A DNA stretch of 24,097 bases. Source: a bacterium. GTDB lineage: Bacteria > Desulfobacterota > Anaeroferrophillalia > Anaeroferrophillales > Anaeroferrophillaceae. The stretch lies in contig JAOZRP010000006.1 in NCBI GenBank assembly GCA_029940125.1, positions 1-24,097 on the forward strand. The letters run 5' to 3'. The notes beneath the pieces are model-generated. The model saw only the letters and a list, made by a program, of their open reading frames with translations. It was not told the DNA's origin and did not search any database. Below, one piece after another: positions 6,769 through 14,639 of this stretch. The position numbers and the translations under genes are program-made. Positions within the stretch are counted from its first letter, which is position 1; each line of letters begins with the position of its first letter.

Positions 6769-7860
6769 TCAGGCAAAAAAATCTTCCATGCCCTTGACCA
6801 ACACCTGGTTGTGTGCCCGGTCTTTCACCGCCACCCTGAGATAGGAGTCATCCAGGCCGGCAAAATCCGGGCAGAGGCGAATGAGCAGTCGATGGCGGCG
6901 GCGGAGAAAATCACTGAGTTTACGGGCGGAATATCGACTGTCCAGCTTCATCAACAGGTAGTTGGCCCGCGAGGGAAAAAGGCGCAGGGCGGAGATGTGG
7001 GAAAGCTCCCGGAAGAGAAAGTCCCGCTCCCCGGCAATGAAGCGGCGGCTTTCCTCGATAAACGCCCGATCGGCCAGCGCCTCCCGGGCGGCGGCGATGG
7101 CCAGGCTGTTGACGTTCCAGGGCTCCTGGTGACGGCGCAGCTCGGCCACCAGCCCGGCATGGGCCAGAAGATAGCCGCAGCGCAGACCCGCCAGGCTGTA
7201 TATTTTCGTCAGCGACCGCAGAACCACCAGGTTTTCAAAGTTTTCCAGCCGCGATTCCATTGATGAATCCCCTTCGACAAAATCAATAAAGGCTTCATCG
7301 ACAACGCAGGTCGTTCCCCGGCGGCGGGCGGCCTCCAGCACCAGGCACAATTCCTCCGGCGCCAGCAGGCTCCCGGTGGGATTGTTGGGATTGCCCATGA
7401 ACAAAAGGTCGGGTTTGTCGTCCAGGGCCTTGATAATCTCCTGGGACTGGGGAATAAAATCATTTTCACTCAGCGTTTGGCAAAAATTCACGCCGCCGCC
7501 GTACAGCTTCACGGCCCGCTGGTACTCGGTAAAAGCGGGGGCGATGATGAGCGAGGTTTTCGGTTTCAGCACCCGGACCAGCAGGTAAATCAGTTCCGTT
7601 GAACCGTTGCCGGCCAGGATTCCCGATGCCGGATGACCGCCGGTTGCGGCAATTTGCCTGATCAGCGAGTCCGCGTACATCTCCGGGTAATGCTGCAGAT
7701 GATCCAGGGCCCGGGTCAGTGCCGTCCGCGCCCTGGACGGCAGGCCCAGGGGATTGATATTGGCGGAAAAATCCCTTATTTCCGCTACCGGAACTCCCAG
7801 TTCCGCTGCGGTATGAAAAACGGTGCCGCCATGCACCGGCGGCTTTTTTTCTCCTACCAT
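6769..7860 (-). CDS. cobD: L-threonine-O-3-phosphate decarboxylase CobD (PLP enzyme of cobalamin synthesis)
   Basis: 363 residues from the ATG at 7860-7858. Fold-type I aminotransferase family, related to HisC. The N-terminal HGG (10-12) and DFSANINPLG mark CobD rather than HisC. Also visible are GNGSTELIYLL, NPNNPTG (157-163), DEAF (Asp188, PLP ring nitrogen), and SLTKIYSLAGLRCGY with Schiff-base Lys219. It makes (R)-1-amino-2-propanol O-2-phosphate, the linker of the cobalamin nucleotide loop, which CbiB attaches. A GTG 13 codons upstream is possible, but the ATG fits better with the short N-terminus before HGG and with a 7-bp overlap of the cbiB end. It converges with motB with no obvious terminator in the 64 bp between. 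Confidence 0.9.
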   Translation of the reverse strand: MVGEKKPPVHGGTVFHTAAELGVPVAEIRDFSANINPLGLPSRARTALTRALDHLQHYPEMYADSLIRQIAATGGHPASGILAGNGSTELIYLLVRVLKPKTSLIIAPAFTEYQRAVKLYGGGVNFCQTLSENDFIPQSQEIIKALDDKPDLLFMGNPNNPTGSLLAPEELCLVLEAARRRGTTCVVDEAFIDFVEGDSSMESRLENFENLVVLRSLTKIYSLAGLRCGYLLAHAGLVAELRRHQEPWNVNSLAIAAAREALADRAFIEESRRFIAGERDFLFRELSHISALRLFPSRANYLLMKLDSRYSARKLSDFLRRRHRLLIRLCPDFAGLDDSYLRVAVKDRAHNQVLVKGMEDFFA

Positions 7861-8810
7861 ACCACCCACACTCCCAGAAAAGTCATCAAAACCGTGCACA
7901 GATAAAGCACTTTCACCGCTTCTCTTACCTGGCCGCCGTGCAGGGGGGCCAGCGGCTCGCCGATAAATCCCTTGTCCACCTTCCTGCCGAAGTAGCTTGA
8001 CGGGCCACCCAGCTCCATCCCCAGGATGCCGGCCATCGCCGCTTCCGGGTAGCCGCTGTTGGGACTGTGATGGACATGATGATATTTTTTCATTATGCGC
8101 CAGCCGCGGACGGGATCATAGCCCAGCAGCCAGCCGGCGGCAATAATGAGCAGACCGGAAAGGCGGGCGGGAAGATAATTAGCCAGGTCATCGAGGCGGG
8201 CCGCCGCCCGGCCGAAAAATTCATAGCGGTCGCTGCGGTAGCCCAGCATTGAATCCATCGTGTTCACCGCCTTGTAAACCATGGCCAGGGGAACGCCGCC
8301 CAAAAGCAGGTAAAACAGCGGCGCCACCACCGCGTCGCTGATATTTTCGGCCACGGTTTCCACCACCGCCTTCAAAATCTCTTCACGGTCAAGGCCGGCG
8401 GTATCCCGTCCGACAATCATGGCCAGGGATTTCCTGGCTTCCTCCAGGCCTTCTTTTTCCAGGGCAGCAAGAACCTTGACGGCGGCCCGGGCCAGGCCGG
8501 TGGAAGCCAGGCAGGTGTAGCCAAGGAAGGCGGCCACCAGGAAGCCTGAAAACGGCCAGATCAGGTATGCCGCTTTAATGACCGCCCAGCTCAGTACAAA
8601 AGTCAGCAGGCAGACAATGAAAACCAGGACGGTGCCGGTGGCCAGTTCCCGTTTTTCCTCCCTCTGTTCGGGATAAAGGCAGTGCTCCAAAAACTCAATT
8701 ATTCGGCCGATTAAAACCACCGGGTGGGGAAAAGGCAGGGGAGCGTCGCCAAGAAGAATATCGGCTGTAACAATCAGTACCAGTGCTGGCGGCGTTATGC
8801 GAAAAATCAT
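7854..8810 (-). CDS. cbiB: Adenosylcobinamide-phosphate synthase CbiB (inner membrane)
   Basis: 318 residues, typical length. It is a polytopic membrane protein with hydrophobic segments at about 8-20, 58-98 and near 150-180, 215-230 and the C-terminus. Family motifs include HPVVLIGRIIEFLE near the start, GRDTAGLDREEILKAVVETVAENISDAVVAPLFY in the middle, MVYKAVNTMDSMLGY, and HSPNSGYPEAAMAG. It joins the amino-propanol phosphate made by CobD to cobyric acid. The gene overlaps cobD, so the two are co-translated. The rest of the cobalamin pathway is not in this window. The start has no strong ribosome binding site. Confidence 0.93.
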   Translation of the reverse strand: MIFRITPPALVLIVTADILLGDAPLPFPHPVVLIGRIIEFLEHCLYPEQREEKRELATGTVLVFIVCLLTFVLSWAVIKAAYLIWPFSGFLVAAFLGYTCLASTGLARAAVKVLAALEKEGLEEARKSLAMIVGRDTAGLDREEILKAVVETVAENISDAVVAPLFYLLLGGVPLAMVYKAVNTMDSMLGYRSDRYEFFGRAAARLDDLANYLPARLSGLLIIAAGWLLGYDPVRGWRIMKKYHHVHHSPNSGYPEAAMAGILGMELGGPSSYFGRKVDKGFIGEPLAPLHGGQVREAVKVLYLCTVLMTFLGVWVVW

Positions 8811-8855
8811 TTACTGTTTACTCTGGTTTCCATTGAGAAATGAACACTGGGAGCC

Positions 8856-8879
8856 TGTCCGGAAACGGCGGTTTCCACA
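8856..8879. repeat. GGAAAC/GTTTCC palindromic repeat upstream of dnaA (diverged family member)
   Basis: GGAAAC (8861-8866) and GTTTCC (8871-8876) pair around GGCG, with outer TGT/ACA pairing and CC bulged. TCCGGAAA followed by a TTTCC and ATGGAA aligns with the copy at 14857-14882, which ends TTTCCGGATGGAA. It lies between the divergent cbiB and dnaA promoters. Confidence 0.55.
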
Positions 8880-8914
8880 TGGAAGCTAACCAGGGATATT
8901 TGAGAAGGCTTTCC

Positions 8915-8943
8915 TCCATAGCGCAAAAAATATCTATTGTCAA
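8915..8943 (-). promoter_or_regulatory. Candidate cbiB-cobD promoter
   Basis: On the minus strand TTGACA (8943-8938), a 17-bp spacer, and TATGGA (8920-8915). The -35 is perfect and the -10 weak. The leader to the cbiB ATG would be about 100 bases. The -35 overlaps the proposed dnaA -35 on the other strand. Confidence 0.45.
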
Positions 8944-8965
8944 AAAAATGTTGATCTGCTAACAT
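8937..8965 (+). promoter_or_regulatory. Candidate dnaA promoter
   Basis: TTGTCA (8937-8942), 17-bp spacer, TAACAT (8960-8965); start site near 8972 and a leader of about 47 bases. No consensus DnaA box (TTATNCACA) is visible in this intergenic region, so autoregulation by DnaA is not supported here. Confidence 0.5.
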
Positions 8966-9018
8966 TGGTAGTTCGCGTAATTAATTATCTAACATATTGA
9001 AAATAAGCCTTTTTTCCT

Positions 9019-10371
9019 ATGCACAATCATCTTTGGTCCCAGGTTCTTGACCACATCAAGGAACAGGTTAGCGAACATAACTATCTGACCTGGTTCAAAC
9101 CGATAAAAATCAAGAAAATGGCTGACTCTGTCCTTACTTTGGAGGTACCCAACCGCTTCTTCAAGGACTGGCTGGCGGAAAACTATCCTACCGCGATTGA
9201 GGATGCTCTGCGAAAGGTTTCTTCCGCCGACATAACGGTTTCCTACGTGGTAGCCAAAAAAAAGCCTCACTACCTAAAACAAAACAGCAAAAAACAGCAA
9301 GAGGATGATTTGCCTGCCCCCTTGTCTTCATCTGCCCTGGCGGGAAAGGATTCCCCCTTCAATCCCAAGTATACTTTTTCCGAATTTGTCGTTGGCCCTT
9401 CCAACGAATTTTCCCATGCCGCCGCCCTGGCGGTCGCCAAGCAGCCCGGTTCCAGCTACAATCCTTTATTTATCTACAGCAGCGCCGGCCTGGGAAAAAC
9501 CCATCTTTTACACGCCATCGGCAATCACATAAATCAATACAACAACAAGCTTAAAACCCACTACGTCACCTCGGAAGATTTTACCAACGACCTCATCGGG
9601 GCAATCAAGGAAGATAAAATGCCCCAGTTTCGCAATAAATATCGCCAGATGGATGTTCTGCTTATTGATGACATCCAGTTCATTGCCGGCAAGGAGCGCA
9701 CCCAGGAAGAATTTTTTCACACCTTCAATTCCCTTTATAAAAGCCACAAGCAGATTGTCCTGACCAGCGACAAGTTTCCCATGGACATCCCCAAGCTAGA
9801 AGACAGGCTGCGCACCCGTTTTGAATGGGGCCTGATCGCGGATATCCAGCCCCCGGACAACGAAACCCTGGTCGCCATCCTGATAACCAAGGCAAACCAG
9901 GAAAACCTCAAGCTCAGCACCGAGGTCGCCTTTTTTCTGGCTGAAAATGTTTCTTCCAACATCCGCACCCTGGAAGGAGCCCTGCTGCGCATCGCCGCTT
10001 TTTCTTCCTTTGAGAACAAGCAGGAAATATCCATCGATTTTGTCAAAAAAGTTTTAAAGGACATTATTAAAATGGATGAAAAAATAATCACGGTCGACAA
10101 CATCATTACCGCCACCGCTGATTATTTTCACCTTAAAACCTCTGATTTAAGATCGCGAAAAAAGACCAGGAATATTGTTTTTCCCCGGCAGATAGCCATG
10201 TATCTTTCCCGGCAGCTGACCCATTGCTCCTACCCCGATATTGCCGACAAATTCGGGGGAAAGGATCATTCAACCGTCATTTACGCGGAAAACAAAATAA
10301 AAAGCAAGCTTTCCAAAGACAGCAGTCTTCAGGACATCATCAATAAAATAAGCAGTGGATTAAAAAAATAA
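9019..10371 (+). CDS. dnaA: Chromosomal replication initiator DnaA
   Basis: 450 residues, usual size. Domain I (1-about 78) has the W/F-rich opening VLDHIKEQVSEHNYLTWFKP. A Ser/Lys-rich linker (domain II, about 82-112) follows. The AAA+ domain III has Walker A SSAGLGKTHLL (about 154-164), Walker B VLLIDDIQF (213-221), sensor segment VLTSDKFP and arginine-bearing RLRTRFEWGL. Domain IV ends with the DNA-binding signature FGGKDHSTVIYA. It melts oriC and binds DnaA boxes. The ATG matches the family start, but the 18 bases before it (TAAGCCTTTTTTCCT region) hold no Shine-Dalgarno sequence. No terminator follows; dnaN starts 244 bp downstream behind its own promoter. Confidence 0.98.
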   Translation: MHNHLWSQVLDHIKEQVSEHNYLTWFKPIKIKKMADSVLTLEVPNRFFKDWLAENYPTAIEDALRKVSSADITVSYVVAKKKPHYLKQNSKKQQEDDLPAPLSSSALAGKDSPFNPKYTFSEFVVGPSNEFSHAAALAVAKQPGSSYNPLFIYSSAGLGKTHLLHAIGNHINQYNNKLKTHYVTSEDFTNDLIGAIKEDKMPQFRNKYRQMDVLLIDDIQFIAGKERTQEEFFHTFNSLYKSHKQIVLTSDKFPMDIPKLEDRLRTRFEWGLIADIQPPDNETLVAILITKANQENLKLSTEVAFFLAENVSSNIRTLEGALLRIAAFSSFENKQEISIDFVKKVLKDIIKMDEKIITVDNIITATADYFHLKTSDLRSRKKTRNIVFPRQIAMYLSRQLTHCSYPDIADKFGGKDHSTVIYAENKIKSKLSKDSSLQDIINKISSGLKK

Positions 10372-10429
10372 CTTTCCTCGCTTTGTTTAAAAATCTGTCT
10401 ATTCATTTGGCATAAAGTTGTTGAGTTTT

Positions 10430-10438
10430 TGTTATAAT
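10430..10438 (+). promoter_or_regulatory. Extended -10 element (TGTTATAAT), possible upstream dnaN promoter
   Basis: Perfect TGnTATAAT in the dnaA-dnaN gap. The -35 position (GCATAA) is poor, as is normal for extended -10 promoters. Its transcript would have a leader of about 170 bases before dnaN. Confidence 0.45.
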
Positions 10439-10550
10439 TCTTATTTCATTGAACCATTGTCGCCGCCTGTTGTATCTTTTATCGAAAAGCGGTTTTTATA
10501 AACAGGAAATTGAACAGTAAATATTTAATAAAAACAATATGTTGTACCAT

Positions 10551-10559
10551 TTATACACA
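10551..10559 (+). promoter_or_regulatory. Consensus DnaA box TTATACACA
   Basis: Matches TTATNCACA exactly and is the only perfect match I found in the window's gaps. A near match, TTATAAACA, lies about 55 bp upstream. It sits in the AT-rich 244-bp dnaA-dnaN gap, 2 bp before the -35 of the dnaN promoter, so it could serve in replication initiation, in control of dnaN by DnaA, or both. One box alone does not define an origin. Confidence 0.6.
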
Positions 10560-10561
10560 AA

Positions 10562-10590
10562 TTAACATGCTTTATTACTACTCCTATAAT
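10562..10590 (+). promoter_or_regulatory. dnaN: Sigma70-type dnaN promoter
   Basis: TTAACA (10562-10567), exactly 17 bp, TATAAT (10585-10590). Predicted start near 10597, about 19 bases before the dnaN ATG; AAGGA sits seven bases before the ATG. Confidence 0.75.
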
Positions 10591-10615
10591 TTTTTATTGT
10601 TTTAAGGACTATATT

Positions 10616-11758
10616 ATGGAGATAACAGTTAAGAAGAACCATCTGGTTAACGGTTTGCAAAAAATCCAATACATTCTGGAAAAAACCTCCGCGCTGCAAT
10701 ATTCGCAAAATATACTTATAACAGCAGCTGATGATATTCTTTCCATCATTGCGTGTGACATTGACTGCAGCGCCAAAGCCACGCTTCCTTCAACGATAAA
10801 AGAAGCGGGAACCATCTGCGTCAATGGCAAAAAGATATTTGAAATTATTAGAAATCTTGATGATGAAGATATTGTCATCAAAAAAGATGGGGAAGAAAAC
10901 CTGGTTACCATCAAAGGTAAAAAGAGTTTTTTTCACATTCTGAGTGCCAAGTGGGAGGATTTCCCGGTTCTCAATTTTGATCCGCCTGATGATTATTTTA
11001 CCATTGAGGCGGCAACCCTGAAAAATCTCATCGAAAGAACGATATTTTCTGTGGCCCGCATCTCGGATCCCCGCTACAACCTGGAGGGAATCTACGTGGA
11101 GGTGGGGCCTGAAGCAGAGGAAGAAGAGGCGGCGGAAGAACAGGATGCATTGCTTACCTTTGTTTCCACCGACGGGCACCGGGTGTCCGTGGCTAAAACC
11201 GATAAAATAGACGGTCACATACAGTTGGGTGAAAACCGTATTTTTTCCCGGAAAAGCCTGGTGGAAATCAAGAATGTTTTTGACGACGAGGAAAAACTCA
11301 AAATCAGTTTTACCGGCAATGACGTTTACGTAACCGGGGAGACCTTTATCATGGTTTTGCGATTGCTGAAGGGTAATTTTCCCGATTATCGCAAGATGAT
11401 ACCGACCACCTTTTCCCATGAAATCCAGCTGAACCGGGAAGATTTTCTGCGCATCCTGCGAAGAATGAACGTGCTTGCCTACGATAAGTACAAGGGCATT
11501 ATTATGAGTTTCAGTGAAAACAAGCTGACCATTAATATTAATAATCCCGAGATGGGCAACGCCCAGGAAGATATGCAAATCCCCTATCACGGCGAACCTT
11601 TTACCGTTTCTTTCAATATCAGGTATCTGCTTGATTTTCTCCAGGTATCGACGGCTGAACATATAAATCTTTTCGTCAGCGGCGGCATGCAGCCCTGTAT
11701 TTTCAGGGAAGAAGGAAACGACAACTATCTCAACGGGGTTATGCCGATGAAAAGTTGA
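10616..11758 (+). CDS. dnaN: DNA polymerase III beta subunit (sliding clamp) DnaN
   Basis: 380 residues, close to the usual 366-380. Three tandem clamp domains of about 120 residues are visible. The N-terminus MEITVKKNHLVNGLQ, FVSTDGHRVSVAK (182-194) in domain II and the end VMPMKS match the family; the usual end is MPM followed by Arg-Leu or similar. Between about 162 and 178 a Glu-rich insert (EAEEEEAAEEQDA) lengthens a surface loop. It encircles DNA as a dimer and tethers polymerase. The last Ser codon and TGA may derive from an adjoining repeat (see findings). recF, which often follows dnaN, is absent here. Confidence 0.97.
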   Translation: MEITVKKNHLVNGLQKIQYILEKTSALQYSQNILITAADDILSIIACDIDCSAKATLPSTIKEAGTICVNGKKIFEIIRNLDDEDIVIKKDGEENLVTIKGKKSFFHILSAKWEDFPVLNFDPPDDYFTIEAATLKNLIERTIFSVARISDPRYNLEGIYVEVGPEAEEEEAAEEQDALLTFVSTDGHRVSVAKTDKIDGHIQLGENRIFSRKSLVEIKNVFDDEEKLKISFTGNDVYVTGETFIMVLRLLKGNFPDYRKMIPTTFSHEIQLNREDFLRILRRMNVLAYDKYKGIIMSFSENKLTININNPEMGNAQEDMQIPYHGEPFTVSFNIRYLLDFLQVSTAEHINLFVSGGMQPCIFREEGNDNYLNGVMPMKS

Positions 11759-11774
11759 GTTGTAAAGTAGTACC

Positions 11775-11860
11775 ATGGCCGGCTCCGAGGCGACCGCCGC
11801 GAATCACATCGTGTGATTCATTCGGCGGCCAATACCGCTACGAGCCAAGCCCGAACATCC
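11775..11860. repeat. Dispersed palindromic repeat F, copy 1 (dnaN-gyrB gap)
   Basis: Aligns over about 86 bp with 23714-23803. Shared landmarks are ATGGC-GGCT, GAGGCG, CCGCC-CGAATCA, TTCGGCGGCCAA, CCGCTA-GAGCCAA and CCCGAACATC. The core folds as CCGCC/GGCGG plus the 8-bp stem GAATCACA (11801-11808) / TGTGATTC (11812-11819) with loop TCG. It may act as a transcription barrier or RNA stabiliser after dnaN, but there is no T run. Confidence 0.85.
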
Positions 11861-11947
11861 TGAAATTAACTCTTGGCAGCAAGTTGGATTTTCTTGTTTT
11901 TTATAACGATCTTTCAGAAGTAAGGTACTGATCAGATAAGGACAACA

Positions 11948-14332
11948 ATGACCAAAACATACAACGCGGAAGAAATTAAACTGCTGGAAGGACTTGAGGC
12001 GGTCAGAAAAAGGCCGGCCATGTATATCGGCAGTACGGACGTTGCCGGTTTGCACCACCTGATTTATGAGCTGGTGGACAACAGCATCGATGAAGCATTG
12101 GCGGGATATTGTCAGAAAATATCGGTAACTATTCATGTTGACGACTCGGTAACGGTGGAAGACGACGGTCGAGGCATCCCTGTCGACATTCATACTCAGA
12201 CCGGGCTGCCGGCCGTGGAGCTGGTGCTGACCAAGCTCCATGCCGGGGGGAAGTTTGACAATTCGGCCTACAAGGTTTCCGGGGGCCTGCACGGAGTGGG
12301 GGTGTCGGTAGTCAACGCTTTAACCGAATACATGGAAGTGGAAATCCGCCGGGATGGAAAAGTCTATACCCAGCGCTATGAACGGGGCCACAAGGCAACG
12401 GAGCTGACCATTACCGGCAAAACCAGGAGAACAGGAACCCTGATTCACTGCAAGCCGGATCCGGAAATTTTCGAACAGACGAGTTTTAACTTTGACATCA
12501 TTACCCGGCGGCTCAGGGAACTGGCTTTTCTGAATTCGGGAATACAAATCCTGGTGGAGGATGAGCGCAACGGCGGCAAGAAGCGGGAATTTCTGTACGA
12601 GGGCGGCATTGTATCTTTTGTGGAGTATTTGGGCAAGAACAAGTCTCCTCTGCACAAAGATCCCATTTATATTTCGGGAAAGCGGGAAAATGTGGAAATG
12701 GAAGTGGCCATGCAGTACAATAATGGCTACACGGAGCAGGTCTATACCTTTGCCAACAACATCAATACCCATGAAGGAGGCAGCCACCTGGTGGGGTTCA
12801 AGGCCGCGGTTACCAGAACCATCAACAGCTACATCAACGCAAAAAATGTTCTGAAGGGAAAGAAAGTCACCATCAGCGGCGACGACATCCGCGAGGGCAT
12901 GATCGCGGTTATCAGCGTGAAAATTCCCGACCCCCAGTTTGAAGGTCAAACCAAGACCAAGCTGGGCAACAGCGAAGTCAAGGGGCTGGTGGAGTCACTC
13001 ATCAATGAACACCTGTCCAGCTTCCTGGAAGAAAATCCTTCCATCGCCAATACCATCGTTCATAAAATCGTCGATGCCGCCCGGGCCCGGGAAGCGGCCC
13101 GAAAGGCCCGGGAGCTGACCCGGAGAAAGGGACTGCTGGAATCGTCCATGCTGCCGGGAAAACTGGCTGACTGCCAGGAGAAGGATGCTCGGTTCAGTGA
13201 AATATTCATTGTCGAGGGCGACTCCGCCGGCGGTTCAGCCAAGCAGGGTCGGGACCGGCGCAACCAGGCCATTCTGCCCCTGAAGGGCAAAATCCTGAAC
13301 ATCGAAAAGGCCCGTTTTGACAAGATGCTGGCCAGCGAGGAGATCAAGACCCTGATTGCCGCCTTGGGCACCGGCATCGGTCCGGACGAATTCAACCTGG
13401 AGAAACTGCGCTACCACCGAATTATCATCATGACCGACGCCGATGTTGACGGGTCGCACATCCGCACCCTGCTCCTGACCTTCTTTTTCCGCCAGATGTC
13501 CTCCCTGGTGGAAAAGGGACACCTGTTCATCGCCCAGCCGCCGCTCTATCGCATCAGCCGGGGGAAGTCGTCCGAGTATCTCAGCACGGATAAGGAACTG
13601 AATGATTTTATCATTAAAAACAACACCAAAGACATGGTGGTGACGATCAAGAATTCCGGTCGGGAAATAAAGGGGCCCACCCTGGTGCAGACCCTGTTAA
13701 AGCTGGTTTCCTACAAGTATTTCATGGACAGGTTAATAAAAAAAGGCTATACACCGCGGTTCATCAAGCTTTTAATGAAACATGGCATCACCACCCGCGA
13801 ACATCTGCGGGATGAAAAGAAGGTAAAGAGCTTTACCAAGCGCCTGGTGGAAGCCGGCCTGCAGATAAAAGAGTTTTCCTTTGACGAGGAAAGCAACGTC
13901 AACAAGCTGATCATTGCCGATGAACGGGGCAAAAGAATTTTCCCCCTGGACGCGAGACTGGTAAAATCCATCGAGTATGAGACCCTGGTTCAGCTCAATG
14001 AAGCCTTGAAACAGCTGGAAAACCCGCCCTTTCTCCTGCAGTCTAAAAATGATCTTCTGGAGCTGGAAACGAAGGAAAAATTGCTGCTGAAGGTGCTGGA
14101 AATCGGGAAAACCGGCATCTCCATCCAGCGTTATAAGGGGCTGGGGGAAATGAACCCGGATCAGTTGTGGGAAACCACCATGAATCCGGAATCCAGAAAG
14201 CTTCTGCAGGTCAGGATAGAAGACGATGTGGAGGCGGATGAAATATTTACCGTTTTGATGGGTGACCAGATTACCCCGCGGCGGAATTTCATCGAGGAAA
14301 ACGCCTTGCTGGTTTCTAACCTGGACGTGTAG
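11948..14332 (+). CDS. gyrB: DNA gyrase subunit B
   Basis: 794 residues, usual size. The GHKL ATPase part has KRPAMYIG, ELVDNSIDEALAG (catalytic Glu41, Asn45), DDGRGIPVD (72-80), and GGLHGVGVSVVNAL. The transducer follows. The TOPRIM part has VEGDSAGGSAKQGRDR (Glu near 423), PLKGKILN, and DADVDGSHIRTLL (metal-binding Asp). The C-terminus has QRYKGLGEMNPDQLWETTM, typical of bacterial type IIA subunits. Together with GyrA it introduces negative supercoils; gyrA is not next to it here. AAGGA lies five bases before the ATG. A GyrB-style C-terminal insert of about 165 residues is present (about 565-725), as in proteobacterial enzymes. Confidence 0.98.
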   Translation: MTKTYNAEEIKLLEGLEAVRKRPAMYIGSTDVAGLHHLIYELVDNSIDEALAGYCQKISVTIHVDDSVTVEDDGRGIPVDIHTQTGLPAVELVLTKLHAGGKFDNSAYKVSGGLHGVGVSVVNALTEYMEVEIRRDGKVYTQRYERGHKATELTITGKTRRTGTLIHCKPDPEIFEQTSFNFDIITRRLRELAFLNSGIQILVEDERNGGKKREFLYEGGIVSFVEYLGKNKSPLHKDPIYISGKRENVEMEVAMQYNNGYTEQVYTFANNINTHEGGSHLVGFKAAVTRTINSYINAKNVLKGKKVTISGDDIREGMIAVISVKIPDPQFEGQTKTKLGNSEVKGLVESLINEHLSSFLEENPSIANTIVHKIVDAARAREAARKARELTRRKGLLESSMLPGKLADCQEKDARFSEIFIVEGDSAGGSAKQGRDRRNQAILPLKGKILNIEKARFDKMLASEEIKTLIAALGTGIGPDEFNLEKLRYHRIIIMTDADVDGSHIRTLLLTFFFRQMSSLVEKGHLFIAQPPLYRISRGKSSEYLSTDKELNDFIIKNNTKDMVVTIKNSGREIKGPTLVQTLLKLVSYKYFMDRLIKKGYTPRFIKLLMKHGITTREHLRDEKKVKSFTKRLVEAGLQIKEFSFDEESNVNKLIIADERGKRIFPLDARLVKSIEYETLVQLNEALKQLENPPFLLQSKNDLLELETKEKLLLKVLEIGKTGISIQRYKGLGEMNPDQLWETTMNPESRKLLQVRIEDDVEADEIFTVLMGDQITPRRNFIEENALLVSNLDV

Positions 14333-14357
14333 CCATACGTATCTTTCTCAAATGATG

Positions 14358-14395
14358 TTCATCTGGAAATATTTATTTTCCAATGAAGATTTTTA
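14358..14395 (+). terminator. Hairpin with short T run after gyrB (member of the GGAAA/TTTCC repeat family)
   Basis: TTCATCTGGAAA (14358-14369) pairs with TTTCCAATGAA (14377-14387) around a 7-nt loop with one bulged C, then GATTTTT. It starts 26 bp after the gyrB stop. The T run is short and offset by two bases, so termination efficiency is uncertain. The first arm plus two flanking bases (14356-14369) is the exact reverse complement of 24081-24094. Confidence 0.5.
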
Positions 14396-14463
14396 ACCGT
14401 CACAGCCAGCTTTCGGGGGGAAAAATTTATTAAGCTGAAAGCTCAAGGCTGACAGCTGACAGC

Positions 14464-14491
14464 TCATCCGGAAACCATGGTTTCCGGATGA
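14464..14491. repeat. Perfect 28-bp palindrome, repeat family GGAAA/TTTCC
   Basis: The two halves TCATCCGGAAACCA and TGGTTTCCGGATGA are exact reverse complements with no spacer. It is preceded by a run of AGCT/AAGGCTGACAGCT units (14433-14463). The core CATCCGGAAA...TTTCCGGATG is repeated at 14857-14882 on the other side of the two tRNA genes. Confidence 0.9.
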
Positions 14492-14512
14492 ATACAAAGT
14501 AATAATATGTGA

Positions 14513-14541
14513 TTGACAAAATATAGGATTGATGCTATTTT
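14513..14541 (+). promoter_or_regulatory. Sigma70 promoter for the tRNA pair
   Basis: TTGACA (14513-14518), 17-bp spacer, TATTTT (14536-14541), with TGC just before the -10 as an extended element. The following GC-rich stretch CGCCGACGC is the kind of discriminator found at stringently controlled stable-RNA promoters. Predicted start near 14548, about 12 bases before tRNA-Gln. Confidence 0.8.
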
Positions 14542-14559
14542 CGCCGACGCATTTTTTGC

Positions 14560-14633
14560 TGGGGGATCGTCTAGCGGCAGGACTACGGACTCTGACTCCG
14601 TCAACCCAGGTTCGAATCCTGGTCTCCCAGCCA
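14560..14633 (+). tRNA. tRNA-Gln (anticodon CTG)
   Basis: 74 nt including an encoded CCA. Acceptor TGGGGGA / TCTCCCA (one G-U pair) with U1-A72, which is usual for tRNA-Gln, and G73. The anticodon stem ACGGA/TCCGT holds loop CTCTGAC, giving anticodon CTG for CAG codons. The T arm is CCAGG-TTCGAAT-CCTGG. It is followed after 6 bp by tRNA-Glu, so both are likely processed from one transcript. Confidence 0.97.
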
Positions 14634-14639
14634 TTTTTT

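Noticed and set aside
8811..9018. Cobalamin riboswitch upstream of cbiB
   Set aside because: The gap is about the right size, but no B12-box-like sequence or GCCACTG segment is visible on the minus strand.
10407..10423. Sigma54-like TTGGCA...TTGTT upstream of dnaN
   Set aside because: The GG-to-TTG spacing is one base too short and the GC of the -12 element is missing.
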